From positions 1 to 5,121 of the forward strand of contig CABRFZ010000055.1 of assembly GCA_902470365.1 (NCBI GenBank): 5,121 bases of DNA, in the 5' to 3' direction. The translations under genes were made by a program, and so were the position numbers. Within the stretch, counting starts at the first letter, position 1, and each line of letters opens with the position of its first letter. The notes under the pieces are model-generated. The model made no database searches. It saw only the letters and a list, made by a program, of their open reading frames with translations, and was not told the origin of the DNA. Below are positions 1-5,066 of this stretch, piece after piece. Origin of the DNA: an uncultured Collinsella sp. (GTDB lineage Bacteria > Actinomycetota > Coriobacteriia > Coriobacteriales > Coriobacteriaceae).

Positions 1-102
1 ATCGCGAGTTCCGCACGAGCCGGAGAGCACTTAATGTGCTCTCCGTGCGAGCAGGACTGTAGAGCAGGAAACCTTGCATACGCCCGCCCGCTCCCGAGGG
101 GC
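1..102 (+). repeat. Structured repeat element, copy 1 (truncated by window start)
   Basis: This segment matches the reverse complement of 4732-4868. Positions 1-68 correspond to the 69-nt core of copy 2, and 69-102 to its outer arm. The core holds a 9-bp hairpin, GGAGAGCAC (22-30) with GTGCTCTCC (36-44) around the loop TTAAT. It is flanked by blocks shared with copy 2: ATCGCGAGTTCCGCACGA on the left, and GAGCAGGACTGTAGAGCAGG followed by AAACCT on the right. The outer arm 69-102 agrees with copy 2 only at its two ends. The window begins exactly where the core begins, so the left arm is missing and should lie just upstream. The family is not recognised. Confidence 0.8.
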
Positions 103-200
103 ATCTCTCATGCAAAAACTGTCGTGGGGTAAAGTCCGAGGTCAGTGGCGTTTTATACCGAGAAATTCAAAAAAAGTTGAAAATTCATTACATATTTGCG

Positions 201-229
201 TTGACTTTAGGTAACTAAAGTTTCATACT
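201..229 (+). promoter_or_regulatory. Sigma70-type promoter for the cstA leader
   Basis: TTGACT (201-206) and CATACT (224-229) are separated by 17 nt. They match the -35 and -10 consensus at 5/6 and 4/6 positions. The surrounding 160-235 stretch is clearly AT-richer than the rest of the window. Transcription would start near 236, giving a leader of about 235 nt before cstA, which fits the peptide, hairpins and terminator found there. The call rests on consensus matching only. Confidence 0.65.
204..221. promoter_or_regulatory. Inverted repeat in the promoter spacer, possible operator
   Basis: ACTTTAG (204-210) and CTAAAGT (215-221) form a perfect 7-bp inverted repeat around GTAA. It overlaps the end of the -35 box and fills most of the spacer, a position where a bound repressor would block RNA polymerase. 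The centre TAG-n-TAACTA resembles the core of the E. coli TrpR operator, but no TrpR-type regulator is visible here. The cognate regulator is unknown. Confidence 0.4.
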
Positions 230-300
230 CCTTTTCAACCACTGGGGGATGTGAACACGCACGGATCGTTCGCATCATGATTGAAGAGGATTTCTTAGAC

Positions 301-345
301 ATGTTCACGCATCAGCTAAACATTATCAGCGTAGTAATTATCTGA
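301..345 (+). CDS. Putative Ile/Val-rich leader peptide of cstA
   Basis: This 14-codon ORF reads MFTHQLNIISVVII and stops with TGA at 343-345. Six of the last seven codons are Ile or Val (ATT ATC AGC GTA GTA ATT ATC). The composition recalls the E. coli ilvGMEDA leader peptide, which senses charged branched-chain tRNAs. The start at 301 is preferred because GAAGAGGA (283-290) lies 10 nt upstream. An in-frame ATG at 277 would give 22 residues but has only a weak GGAT upstream. The peptide sits in a leader with alternative hairpins and an intrinsic terminator 53 nt after its stop codon. It is too short for coding statistics. Its identity rests on codon content and context. Confidence 0.5.
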   Translation: MFTHQLNIISVVII

Positions 346-385
346 TGCGGGTTAGCACATACAGCTAGCCCGTACGATAACGGGC
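308..385 (+). promoter_or_regulatory. Overlapping alternative hairpins of the cstA leader
   Basis: Three consecutive stems can be drawn. CGCATCAG (308-315) pairs with CTGATGCG (342-349). GGGTTAGC (349-356) pairs with GCTAGCCC (364-371) with one G-U pair. GCCCGT (368-373) pairs with ACGGGC (380-385). Neighbouring stems share bases 349 and 368-371, so they compete. CATCAGC (310-316) can alternatively pair with GCTGATG (387-393), just before the terminator. A ribosome stalled on the Ile/Val codons (322-342) would cover the 342-356 strand and favour the last stem. I could not find a strand that directly pairs with the terminator arm, so the switching mechanism is unresolved. Confidence 0.45.
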
Positions 386-397
386 GGCTGATGAAGA

Positions 398-435
398 TGA
401 GGGCCGTCGAGCGCAACCGACGGCCCTCATTTTTT
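398..435 (+). terminator. Intrinsic terminator (attenuator) upstream of cstA
   Basis: TGAGGGCCGTCG (398-409) pairs perfectly over 12 bp with CGACGGCCCTCA (418-429) around an 8-nt loop, and six T follow at 430-435. This is a strong rho-independent terminator. It lies only 35 nt before the cstA start codon and downstream of the only good promoter seen. Unless a second promoter is hidden, it must be conditionally bypassed for cstA to be expressed, which is the sign of an attenuator. Confidence 0.85.
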
Positions 436-470
436 ATGTCTAGGAAGTTCTTTTTAGAGGAGGAAATGTA

Positions 471-2360
471 ATGAACGGAGTTTTGCTCATGGTTGTGGCC
501 GCGGCGGTGCTCGCCTGCGGCTATCTGGGCTATGGCCGCTGGCTGGCCAACAAGTGGGGCGTTGACAAGGATGCCCTCACGCCGGCCAAGCGCATGAAGG
601 ACGGCAACAGCTTCTCACCCGTCTCCGCCTTCACCGCGTTCTCGCACCAGTTCAGCTCGATCTGCGGTGCTGGCCCTGTTACGGGTACGATCGTCGCCAT
701 GGCCTTTGGCTGGCTGCCCGTCGTGCTCTGGGTCCTCGTCGGCGGCATCTTCTTTGGCGCCGTCCACGACTTTGGTGCCCTGTACGCTTCGATGAAGAAC
801 AACGGCAAGTCACTCGCTCAGCTCATCGAGAAGTATATCGGCAAGACCGGCCGTCGCCTGTTCCTGCTGTTCTGCTGGCTGTTCTGCATCATCGTCATCG
901 CCGCCTTCACCGACATGGTCTGCAAGACGTTCATGTTCACCCCGGCCGTTGACGCTTCTGGTGCTGCTACCGGTGCCATCGACTTCACCAAGTCCTATGC
1001 CGCCGGCTGCGCTGGTACCATCTCCATCCTGTTCACCTTCGTCGCTATCGCCTTTGGTTGGGCCCAGAAGAAGTTCAACCTTACCGGTGCTGCCGAGTTC
1101 GTCACCGGCGTGGTCCTCATGGTTCTCATGTTCGCCGTCGGTATGCAGTTCCCGGTCTACTTGGATAAGTTCCAGTGGTTCGCCGTCGTCATGGTCTACC
1201 TGGTCTTCGCTGGCGCTATGCCCATCCAGATGCTCAAGACCCCGCGTGACTACCTCACTTCGATCATGATGATCGTCATGATCGTCTGCGCTGTTCTCGG
1301 CATCGTCGTCCTGGGCGTCAACGGTCAGGCCACTATCACCGCTCCGGTCTTCACCGGCTTCTCCACTGCCTCCGGCATGATGTTCCCGGTCCTGTTCGTC
1401 TCCGTCGCTTGTGGTGCTCTCTCCGGTTTCCACAGCCTCGTTTCTTCGGGCACCTCTTCCAAGCAGGTCGAGAAGGAGCAGGACGCCGTCAAGGTCGGTT
1501 ATGGCGCCATGATCGTCGAGTCCTTCGTCGGCATCCTTGCCATCATCGTCGCCGGCATCATGTTCTCCGACATGAACACCGCCGGTACCGGCGCCCTCAA
1601 CGCCGGCGTCGCTTCCACCCCGTTCCAGATCTTCGCCGCTGGTATCTCCCGCGGTATGCAGGCCTTTGGTGTTGACGGCACGCTCGCTACCGTCTTCATG
1701 ACCATGAACGTCTCCGCTCTGGCCCTGACCTCGCTCGACGCCGTCGCCCGCATCGCCCGCACCTCGTTCTCCGAGTTCTTTGCCCAGACCAACGATGCTC
1801 TGGCCATCGAGTCCAAGGCCGGCTACATGAAGGTCCTCGGCAACCCCTGGTTCGCCACGGTCGTTACCCTGCTTCCTGGTCTCGCCCTCGCTTTTGGTGG
1901 CTATGCCAACATCTGGCCGCTCTTTGGCGCTTCCAACCAGCTGCTCGGCGGCATGACCATGATCACCCTCGCCGTGTTCTGCAAGTGCACCGGCCGCAAG
2001 GGCTGGATGCTCTACGTGCCCGTCGCCTTCCTGCTCTGCTGCACCTTCACCTCGCTGGTCCAGAGCGCCATGGGCTGCATGGCCGCCGTCCAGGCTTACG
2101 GCTTCTTCGGCACCATCCCGGCTACCGCCACCACGGCCGCCGTCTCCGTCGCCGCCACCAAGGGCCTGCAGCTCGTCTTTGCCGTCCTGCTGATGGTCCT
2201 GGGCCTCATCGTCGCCGTCAACTGCCTCAAGGAGTTCTTCGGCAAGGAGGCTGGCTCCATGCCTGATGAGGAGCCCGAGTGGTCCGAGATGGGCAAGGCC
2301 GAGTACGGCCGCGCCGCTGCCGCCGAGGCTCCCGCTGACGCCGAGGCCGCCAAGGCCTAG
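471..2360 (+). CDS. cstA: CstA-family carbon starvation protein, membrane transporter
   Basis: This is a 629-residue integral membrane protein of the CstA family, whose characterised members import peptides (E. coli CstA) or pyruvate (BtsT). Family hallmarks are visible. The N-terminal block HQFSSICGAGPVTGTIVA is followed by GWLPVVLWVLVGG and GAVHDFGAL (about residues 59-104). SGFHSLVSSGTSSKQ starts at residue 318 with VGYGAMIVESF after it, and LFGASNQLLGG lies at about 484-494. There are at least a dozen hydrophobic segments and an Ala/Glu-rich cytoplasmic-type tail. It is shorter than E. coli CstA (701 aa). The ATG at 471 has an excellent Shine-Dalgarno AGAGGAGG (456-463) with a 7-nt spacer. 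Codons are strongly biased to ATC, GTC, CTC and GGC, suggesting high expression. The gene stands alone, between the leader terminator and its own terminator. Peptide, amino acid or pyruvate as substrate cannot be decided from sequence. Confidence 0.95.
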   Translation: MNGVLLMVVAAAVLACGYLGYGRWLANKWGVDKDALTPAKRMKDGNSFSPVSAFTAFSHQFSSICGAGPVTGTIVAMAFGWLPVVLWVLVGGIFFGAVHDFGALYASMKNNGKSLAQLIEKYIGKTGRRLFLLFCWLFCIIVIAAFTDMVCKTFMFTPAVDASGAATGAIDFTKSYAAGCAGTISILFTFVAIAFGWAQKKFNLTGAAEFVTGVVLMVLMFAVGMQFPVYLDKFQWFAVVMVYLVFAGAMPIQMLKTPRDYLTSIMMIVMIVCAVLGIVVLGVNGQATITAPVFTGFSTASGMMFPVLFVSVACGALSGFHSLVSSGTSSKQVEKEQDAVKVGYGAMIVESFVGILAIIVAGIMFSDMNTAGTGALNAGVASTPFQIFAAGISRGMQAFGVDGTLATVFMTMNVSALALTSLDAVARIARTSFSEFFAQTNDALAIESKAGYMKVLGNPWFATVVTLLPGLALAFGGYANIWPLFGASNQLLGGMTMITLAVFCKCTGRKGWMLYVPVAFLLCCTFTSLVQSAMGCMAAVQAYGFFGTIPATATTAAVSVAATKGLQLVFAVLLMVLGLIVAVNCLKEFFGKEAGSMPDEEPEWSEMGKAEYGRAAAAEAPADAEAAKA

Positions 2361-2402
2361 TCAGCTTGATGGACTAACCGTTCCATCCATATGACTCGGA
2401 AA

Positions 2403-2438
2403 GATCGGGTCCGCGACTTCGCGGGCTCGGTCTTTTTT
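2403..2438 (+). terminator. Intrinsic terminator of cstA
   Basis: GATCGGGTCCGCG (2403-2415) pairs with CGCGGGCTCGGTC (2420-2432) over 13 bp including three G-U pairs, with loop ACTT, and TTTTTT follows at 2433-2438. It lies 42 nt after the cstA stop. The G-U pairs favour folding of the + strand transcript. A smaller hairpin, GATGGA (2368-2373) with TCCATC (2382-2387), precedes it. Confidence 0.88.
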
Positions 2439-2506
2439 CATGCGAAAGCGGGTGACGCTCGAGTGTTCTCGCAGATGTTTTGCGTGGATAAGGGCGCGCG
2501 TTGTAC

Positions 2507-2532
2507 CATATAGACGTATATGTGTACATATG
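2507..2532. promoter_or_regulatory. Cluster of CATAT/ATATG inverted repeats, possible operator
   Basis: CATATA (2507-2512) and TATATG (2517-2522) form a perfect inverted repeat around GACG. A further half-site, ACATATG (2526-2532), follows so that ATATGT and ACATAT also form an inverted repeat around GT. The three half-sites lie immediately before the ribosome binding site of the downstream gene. TATAGA (2509-2514) inside the repeat could serve as a -10 box, but no convincing -35 box is found at a 16-18 nt distance. Autoregulation through the winged-helix-like N-terminus of the downstream protein is a guess. Confidence 0.35.
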
Positions 2533-2539
2533 AAAGGGG
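2533..2539 (+). promoter_or_regulatory. Ribosome binding site deciding the GTG start at 2544
   Basis: AAAGGGG lies 4-6 nt before GTG at 2544. The in-frame ATG at 2520 has no purine-rich site in front of it and would add eight residues containing the binding site itself. The ATG at 2530 is out of frame. GTG is therefore the chosen start. Confidence 0.7.
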
Positions 2540-2543
2540 CCCC

Positions 2544-4724
2544 GTGGCCAAGACGGTATATTCCGATAATCAAAACAATGTCGATGCTTTGGCTGAGCGC
2601 CTGAGCAGCCAGACGTCGCTTTCTGCTGAGCGTGCCAAGCTGGTTGCCTACGACCTGCTTTGCCGCAAGGCGCTCAAGATTAAGTCGAGTGCGCTGGCGC
2701 AGATTTTCCGCTCCGTCGATAAGGAGTGCGACACCAAGGCGATGCGCGATGAGCTTATCGCGGCAAAGATCGTGACCAAGATCGAGGGTAGCGGCATTAA
2801 CGGGCGCCCGGCGTTCTATACCATCAATGCCGAGATCCGCGATGTCCAGGAGCAGCCTGCCGAGTCCGTCGAAGATTTTGTCGTCGAGGATTCCGCTGAC
2901 GTGCCTGCTGTGGAAGAAGCTGCTCCGCGTGAGCATGTCGATACCGATGAGTTGCTCGATGAGAACGTCGTGCGTGCCTTTACGGCCAAGGCAGGACGCG
3001 GCGGTTTTGGCGGGGGTGGCAAGCGCGATGCGCAGCGCCGCGCCCAGCAGGAGCGCTTCCGTCGCGCCGTTGCTCGAAAGGGTGAGACGGATGCTGAGGC
3101 CGTCGAGGAAAAGCCCGTCGGGATGCAGGAGCCGACTCGCACTCAAGAACATGCTGAGATCCAGGAGCCCAAGCGTCGCCGCGGTGCCCACTTTAAGGCC
3201 GAGCAGCGAGGTATTGCATGCGAGGTCCAGGATTCCGTCGAGGCTGCTGACGCGTCCGATGAACCGGTCAAGAAGGCTCCGGGTTCATGCCGTCCCGGAC
3301 GTGGTTTTGCGGGGCGCGCGTATCCCGTAAGGCGTCAGGAGAAGAGCGAACCGGCTTCGACCACTCAGGGCGAGAAGGACGAGAAGGCCGTTGAGCCGGT
3401 GGCTCGCGAGCAAAAGCCTGTTGAGCCGCAGCTTGAGGTTGATGCCGAGGCCAAGGGCCAGCAGCCTACTGATGAGCAGACGGAGCAGGGCGCGTCGAGC
3501 AAGCCTCGCCGCCGTCGCCATCGTGGGGGCCGCAGTTCCCATGCCGAGACTGCAACCGAGAAGACCACGCCGCAGAACGAGGATGCGAAGGCCGAGGTTT
3601 CTTCGGGGCAGCCTAAGCGCCAGTCAGCGAAGGAGAGCAAGTCCGATCGTCCGCAGAAGCAGGCGTCTATGCCGAAGCGCGAGCGCAATCCCCAAGGCGA
3701 TTCTAAGCGCAAGTCTCAGAAGAAGCCGGAGTCTGCCGCAGTAGATACTGCTGCCCAGCAGCCCAAGTCGGCAGTCCACGGCGAGGTCTCGGCGTTTGCC
3801 CTTGCCCGCGTTTTAGGCAGGCAGCTGCTCAAAGTTGTCCCTACGCCTACGGCGCTCTCTAAGATCAAGGAGCAGCAGACACAGATCGTAAAGGTTGAGG
3901 GCAAGGACGGCAAAAAGGCTCCGCAGCGCACTCAGCACAACGAGATGTCCAACCGCAAGATTGCCGAGGAAATCGCAATCATCCAGGCTTGGATCGAGCA
4001 GAACCGAGGTGCCGATACGCCGGTTGCCTCGCGCCGCCAGCGTGCCTATCAGATCTTTAACGACGAGAAGGCTTTTGACGGCAAGCACGGTGAGCGCCTG
4101 ATCAGGCGTATGACCGAAAAGGGCATCAGCATGCAGGCGATCAAGGTCGCCCCCAATCGCCCCGTGCACTTTACGGGCTTTTTTACGCTGGGAGCCGACA
4201 AGCCGTTCATTATGGTCGAGAACCTGGACACCTACGACGAGATCGTCAAGCTGCTGCGTGGCCGCAAGCACGCCAAGCTCTTTGGCATCAAGGTGGGCGG
4301 CGTGATTTTTGGCGGCGGATGCAAGGCGAGCGTTTCGCACGCACTGGATGATTATCTGGCCGAGATCGGATATCGCTTTAACTATGTCTACTACGTGGGC
4401 GACATCGACCGAGAGGGTGCGCGCATTGTCGAGCAGGCCCGTAATGCCAATGTGGTTGAGATTCGCCTGCATGCCGGCATGTACCGTGCCATGCTCGCCG
4501 AGCATAAGCGTCGCGTGAAGGCCGGCGGCGAGTGTGAGCCCGCGGCTGCCAACCAGGGCGTGCCGCAGAACCTGGCAGCGACGATCAAGGATCTGCCCAT
4601 GGTTACGCGCGTGCAGTTCCGCAACGTGCTACGTGAAGGCGGGCGCATTCCGCAGGAGATCCTGATGACCGCAGACTATCGGGATGGCGACTCGGGAAGC
4701 TTCGACCGCATGCTCAACAACTAG
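2544..4724 (+). CDS. Orphan JetD/TopoVI-A-like Toprim protein with winged helix and long disordered linker
   Basis: This is a 726-residue soluble protein in three parts. Residues about 8-100 look like a winged helix: several helices, then KIVTKIEG and GRPAFYTIN as a wing. Residues about 100-410 are low-complexity, rich in Lys, Arg, Glu, Gln and Ala, and probably disordered. They include RGGFGGGGKR (152-161) and PRRRRHRGGR (321-330). Residues about 466-726 are folded. SRRQRAYQIFNDEK (Lys509) resembles the conserved segment before the JetD Toprim domain. Glu559 in VENLDTY, FGGG near 590 and GDIDREG with Asp620/Asp622 give the acidic pattern and spacing of a Toprim metal site. JetD is the plasmid-cleaving nuclease of Wadjet defence, and TopoVI-A/Spo11 cut DNA. 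No jetABC partner lies within the window, so nuclease activity and role are unproven. The gene has its own upstream region and is followed after 7 nt by the second structured repeat. Codon bias is weaker than in cstA. The Toprim-like call is probable, the biological role unknown. Confidence 0.85.
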   Translation: MAKTVYSDNQNNVDALAERLSSQTSLSAERAKLVAYDLLCRKALKIKSSALAQIFRSVDKECDTKAMRDELIAAKIVTKIEGSGINGRPAFYTINAEIRDVQEQPAESVEDFVVEDSADVPAVEEAAPREHVDTDELLDENVVRAFTAKAGRGGFGGGGKRDAQRRAQQERFRRAVARKGETDAEAVEEKPVGMQEPTRTQEHAEIQEPKRRRGAHFKAEQRGIACEVQDSVEAADASDEPVKKAPGSCRPGRGFAGRAYPVRRQEKSEPASTTQGEKDEKAVEPVAREQKPVEPQLEVDAEAKGQQPTDEQTEQGASSKPRRRRHRGGRSSHAETATEKTTPQNEDAKAEVSSGQPKRQSAKESKSDRPQKQASMPKRERNPQGDSKRKSQKKPESAAVDTAAQQPKSAVHGEVSAFALARVLGRQLLKVVPTPTALSKIKEQQTQIVKVEGKDGKKAPQRTQHNEMSNRKIAEEIAIIQAWIEQNRGADTPVASRRQRAYQIFNDEKAFDGKHGERLIRRMTEKGISMQAIKVAPNRPVHFTGFFTLGADKPFIMVENLDTYDEIVKLLRGRKHAKLFGIKVGGVIFGGGCKASVSHALDDYLAEIGYRFNYVYYVGDIDREGARIVEQARNANVVEIRLHAGMYRAMLAEHKRRVKAGGECEPAAANQGVPQNLAATIKDLPMVTRVQFRNVLREGGRIPQEILMTADYRDGDSGSFDRMLNN

Positions 4725-4731
4725 GGCGTTC

Positions 4732-4868
4732 GGCCCCGGGAGAGCGGGGACACCGGCTTAGGTTTCCTGCTCTACAGTCCTGCTCACGACGGAGGCCACA
4801 TTAAGTGGCCTCCTGTTCGTGCGGAACTCGCGATAAACCTAAGCCGGTGTCCCCGCTCTCCCGGGGCC
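4732..4868 (-). repeat. Structured repeat element, copy 2 (complete, inverted relative to copy 1)
   Basis: The element has perfect 34-bp outer arms, 4732-4765 and 4835-4868, enclosing a 69-nt core. The core contains GGAGGCCAC (4791-4799) pairing with GTGGCCTCC (4805-4813), extended after short bulges by CACGA (4785-4789) with TCGTG (4817-4821). AGTCC (4776-4780) can pair with GGAACT (4823-4828) with one bulged A. Core flanks are nearly identical to copy 1 on the opposite strand. No T-tract follows either arm, so it is not a classical terminator. No target-site duplication is evident and it encodes no protein. It begins 7 nt after the stop codon of the Toprim gene, so it would form the 3' end of that transcript unless terminated earlier. 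Possible identities are a miniature mobile element, a non-coding RNA, or a transcript-stabilising or terminating structure. Confidence 0.88.
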
Positions 4869-4932
4869 TGTGGTTACCTGGTTGTTGCATGCGGCTCGCT
4901 TTTCGGAACGGGGCTGATATTTTCTTGATGTT

Positions 4933-4966
4933 AGGCGCTCTTGGTCCTAATGGGCTTGGGGCGCCT
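4933..4966. repeat. Hairpin related to the tRNA-side terminator hairpin
   Basis: AGGCGCTCTTGGTCC (4933-4947) pairs with GGGCTTGGGGCGCCT (4952-4966) around TAAT, with one T-T mismatch and several G-U pairs. The inner 30 nt (4935-4964) match 23 of 30 positions of the hairpin at 5027-5056 without gaps. No T-tract follows on either strand. The stretch 4869-4932 before it shows no gene or clear signal. Confidence 0.55.
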
Positions 4967-4989
4967 TCGCGTTTCCTCAGCTCTGCACC

Positions 4990-5023
4990 CTTGTGGGTTC
5001 GAATCCCTCCGCTTGCCCACAAG
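4990..5023 (+). other. tRNA T-arm-like fragment inside an inverted repeat
   Basis: GGGTTCGAATCCCTCCG (4995-5011) has the T-loop TTCGAAT and is identical over 17 nt to the T-arm/acceptor part of the tRNA-Gln at 5076-5092, but on the opposite strand. The T stem would contain a T-T mismatch, the acceptor strand and CCA end are not canonical, and no D or anticodon arm precedes it, so it is not a working tRNA. CTTGTGGG (4990-4997) and CCCACAAG (5016-5023) make an 8-bp inverted repeat around it. It may be a tRNA relic or an old attachment site. Confidence 0.5.
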
Positions 5024-5025
5024 AA

Positions 5026-5057
5026 AGCGCCCTGGGCCGTTATGGGCTCAGGGCGCT
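5026..5057 (-). terminator. Probable terminator hairpin of the tRNA-Gln transcript
   Basis: Bases 5026-5038 pair with 5045-5057 over 13 bp with one G-U pair, around a 6-nt loop. On the - strand the hairpin lies 9 nt after the encoded CCA of tRNA-Gln and is followed by TTTCTT, a modest U-tract. On the + strand it is followed by CAATTTTAA, which could give weak termination in the other direction. Confidence 0.6.
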
Positions 5058-5066
5058 CAATTTTAA

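Noticed and set aside
251..280. Nine-codon GTG ORF (VNTHGSFAS) in the cstA leader
   Set aside because: Its G-rich site is only about 2 nt from the start, and its composition gives no regulatory meaning.
236..435. T-box or known metabolite riboswitch in the leader
   Set aside because: No T-box sequence (AGGGTGGNACCGCG-like) and no other riboswitch core that I recognise. The short peptide explains the layout better.
466..471. ATG-TAA start-stop overlapping the cstA start codon
   Set aside because: It lies between the Shine-Dalgarno site and the real ATG, with only 2 nt of spacing. Most likely coincidence.
810..1433. 207-residue antisense ORF within cstA
   Set aside because: Asp/Glu/His/Gly-rich low-complexity translation, as expected from the strand opposite a GTC/ATC/CTC-rich gene. 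No ribosome binding site was noted and it fully overlaps cstA.
2520..2543. ATG at 2520 as start of the Toprim gene
   Set aside because: No ribosome binding site lies in front of it, and the added eight codons contain the site that serves the GTG at 2544.
2361..3191. 276-residue antisense ORF starting at the cstA terminator
   Set aside because: It overlaps the winged-helix and linker coding region, shows no recognisable motif, and is explained by GC-rich shadow frames.
3813..4505. 230-residue antisense ORF
   Set aside because: It mirrors the conserved Toprim-coding region of the + strand gene, which has the real motifs.
4732..4868. CRISPR array or simple terminator at the structured repeat
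   Set aside because: There is only one inverted unit with no spaced direct repeats, and no T-tract follows the arms on either strand.
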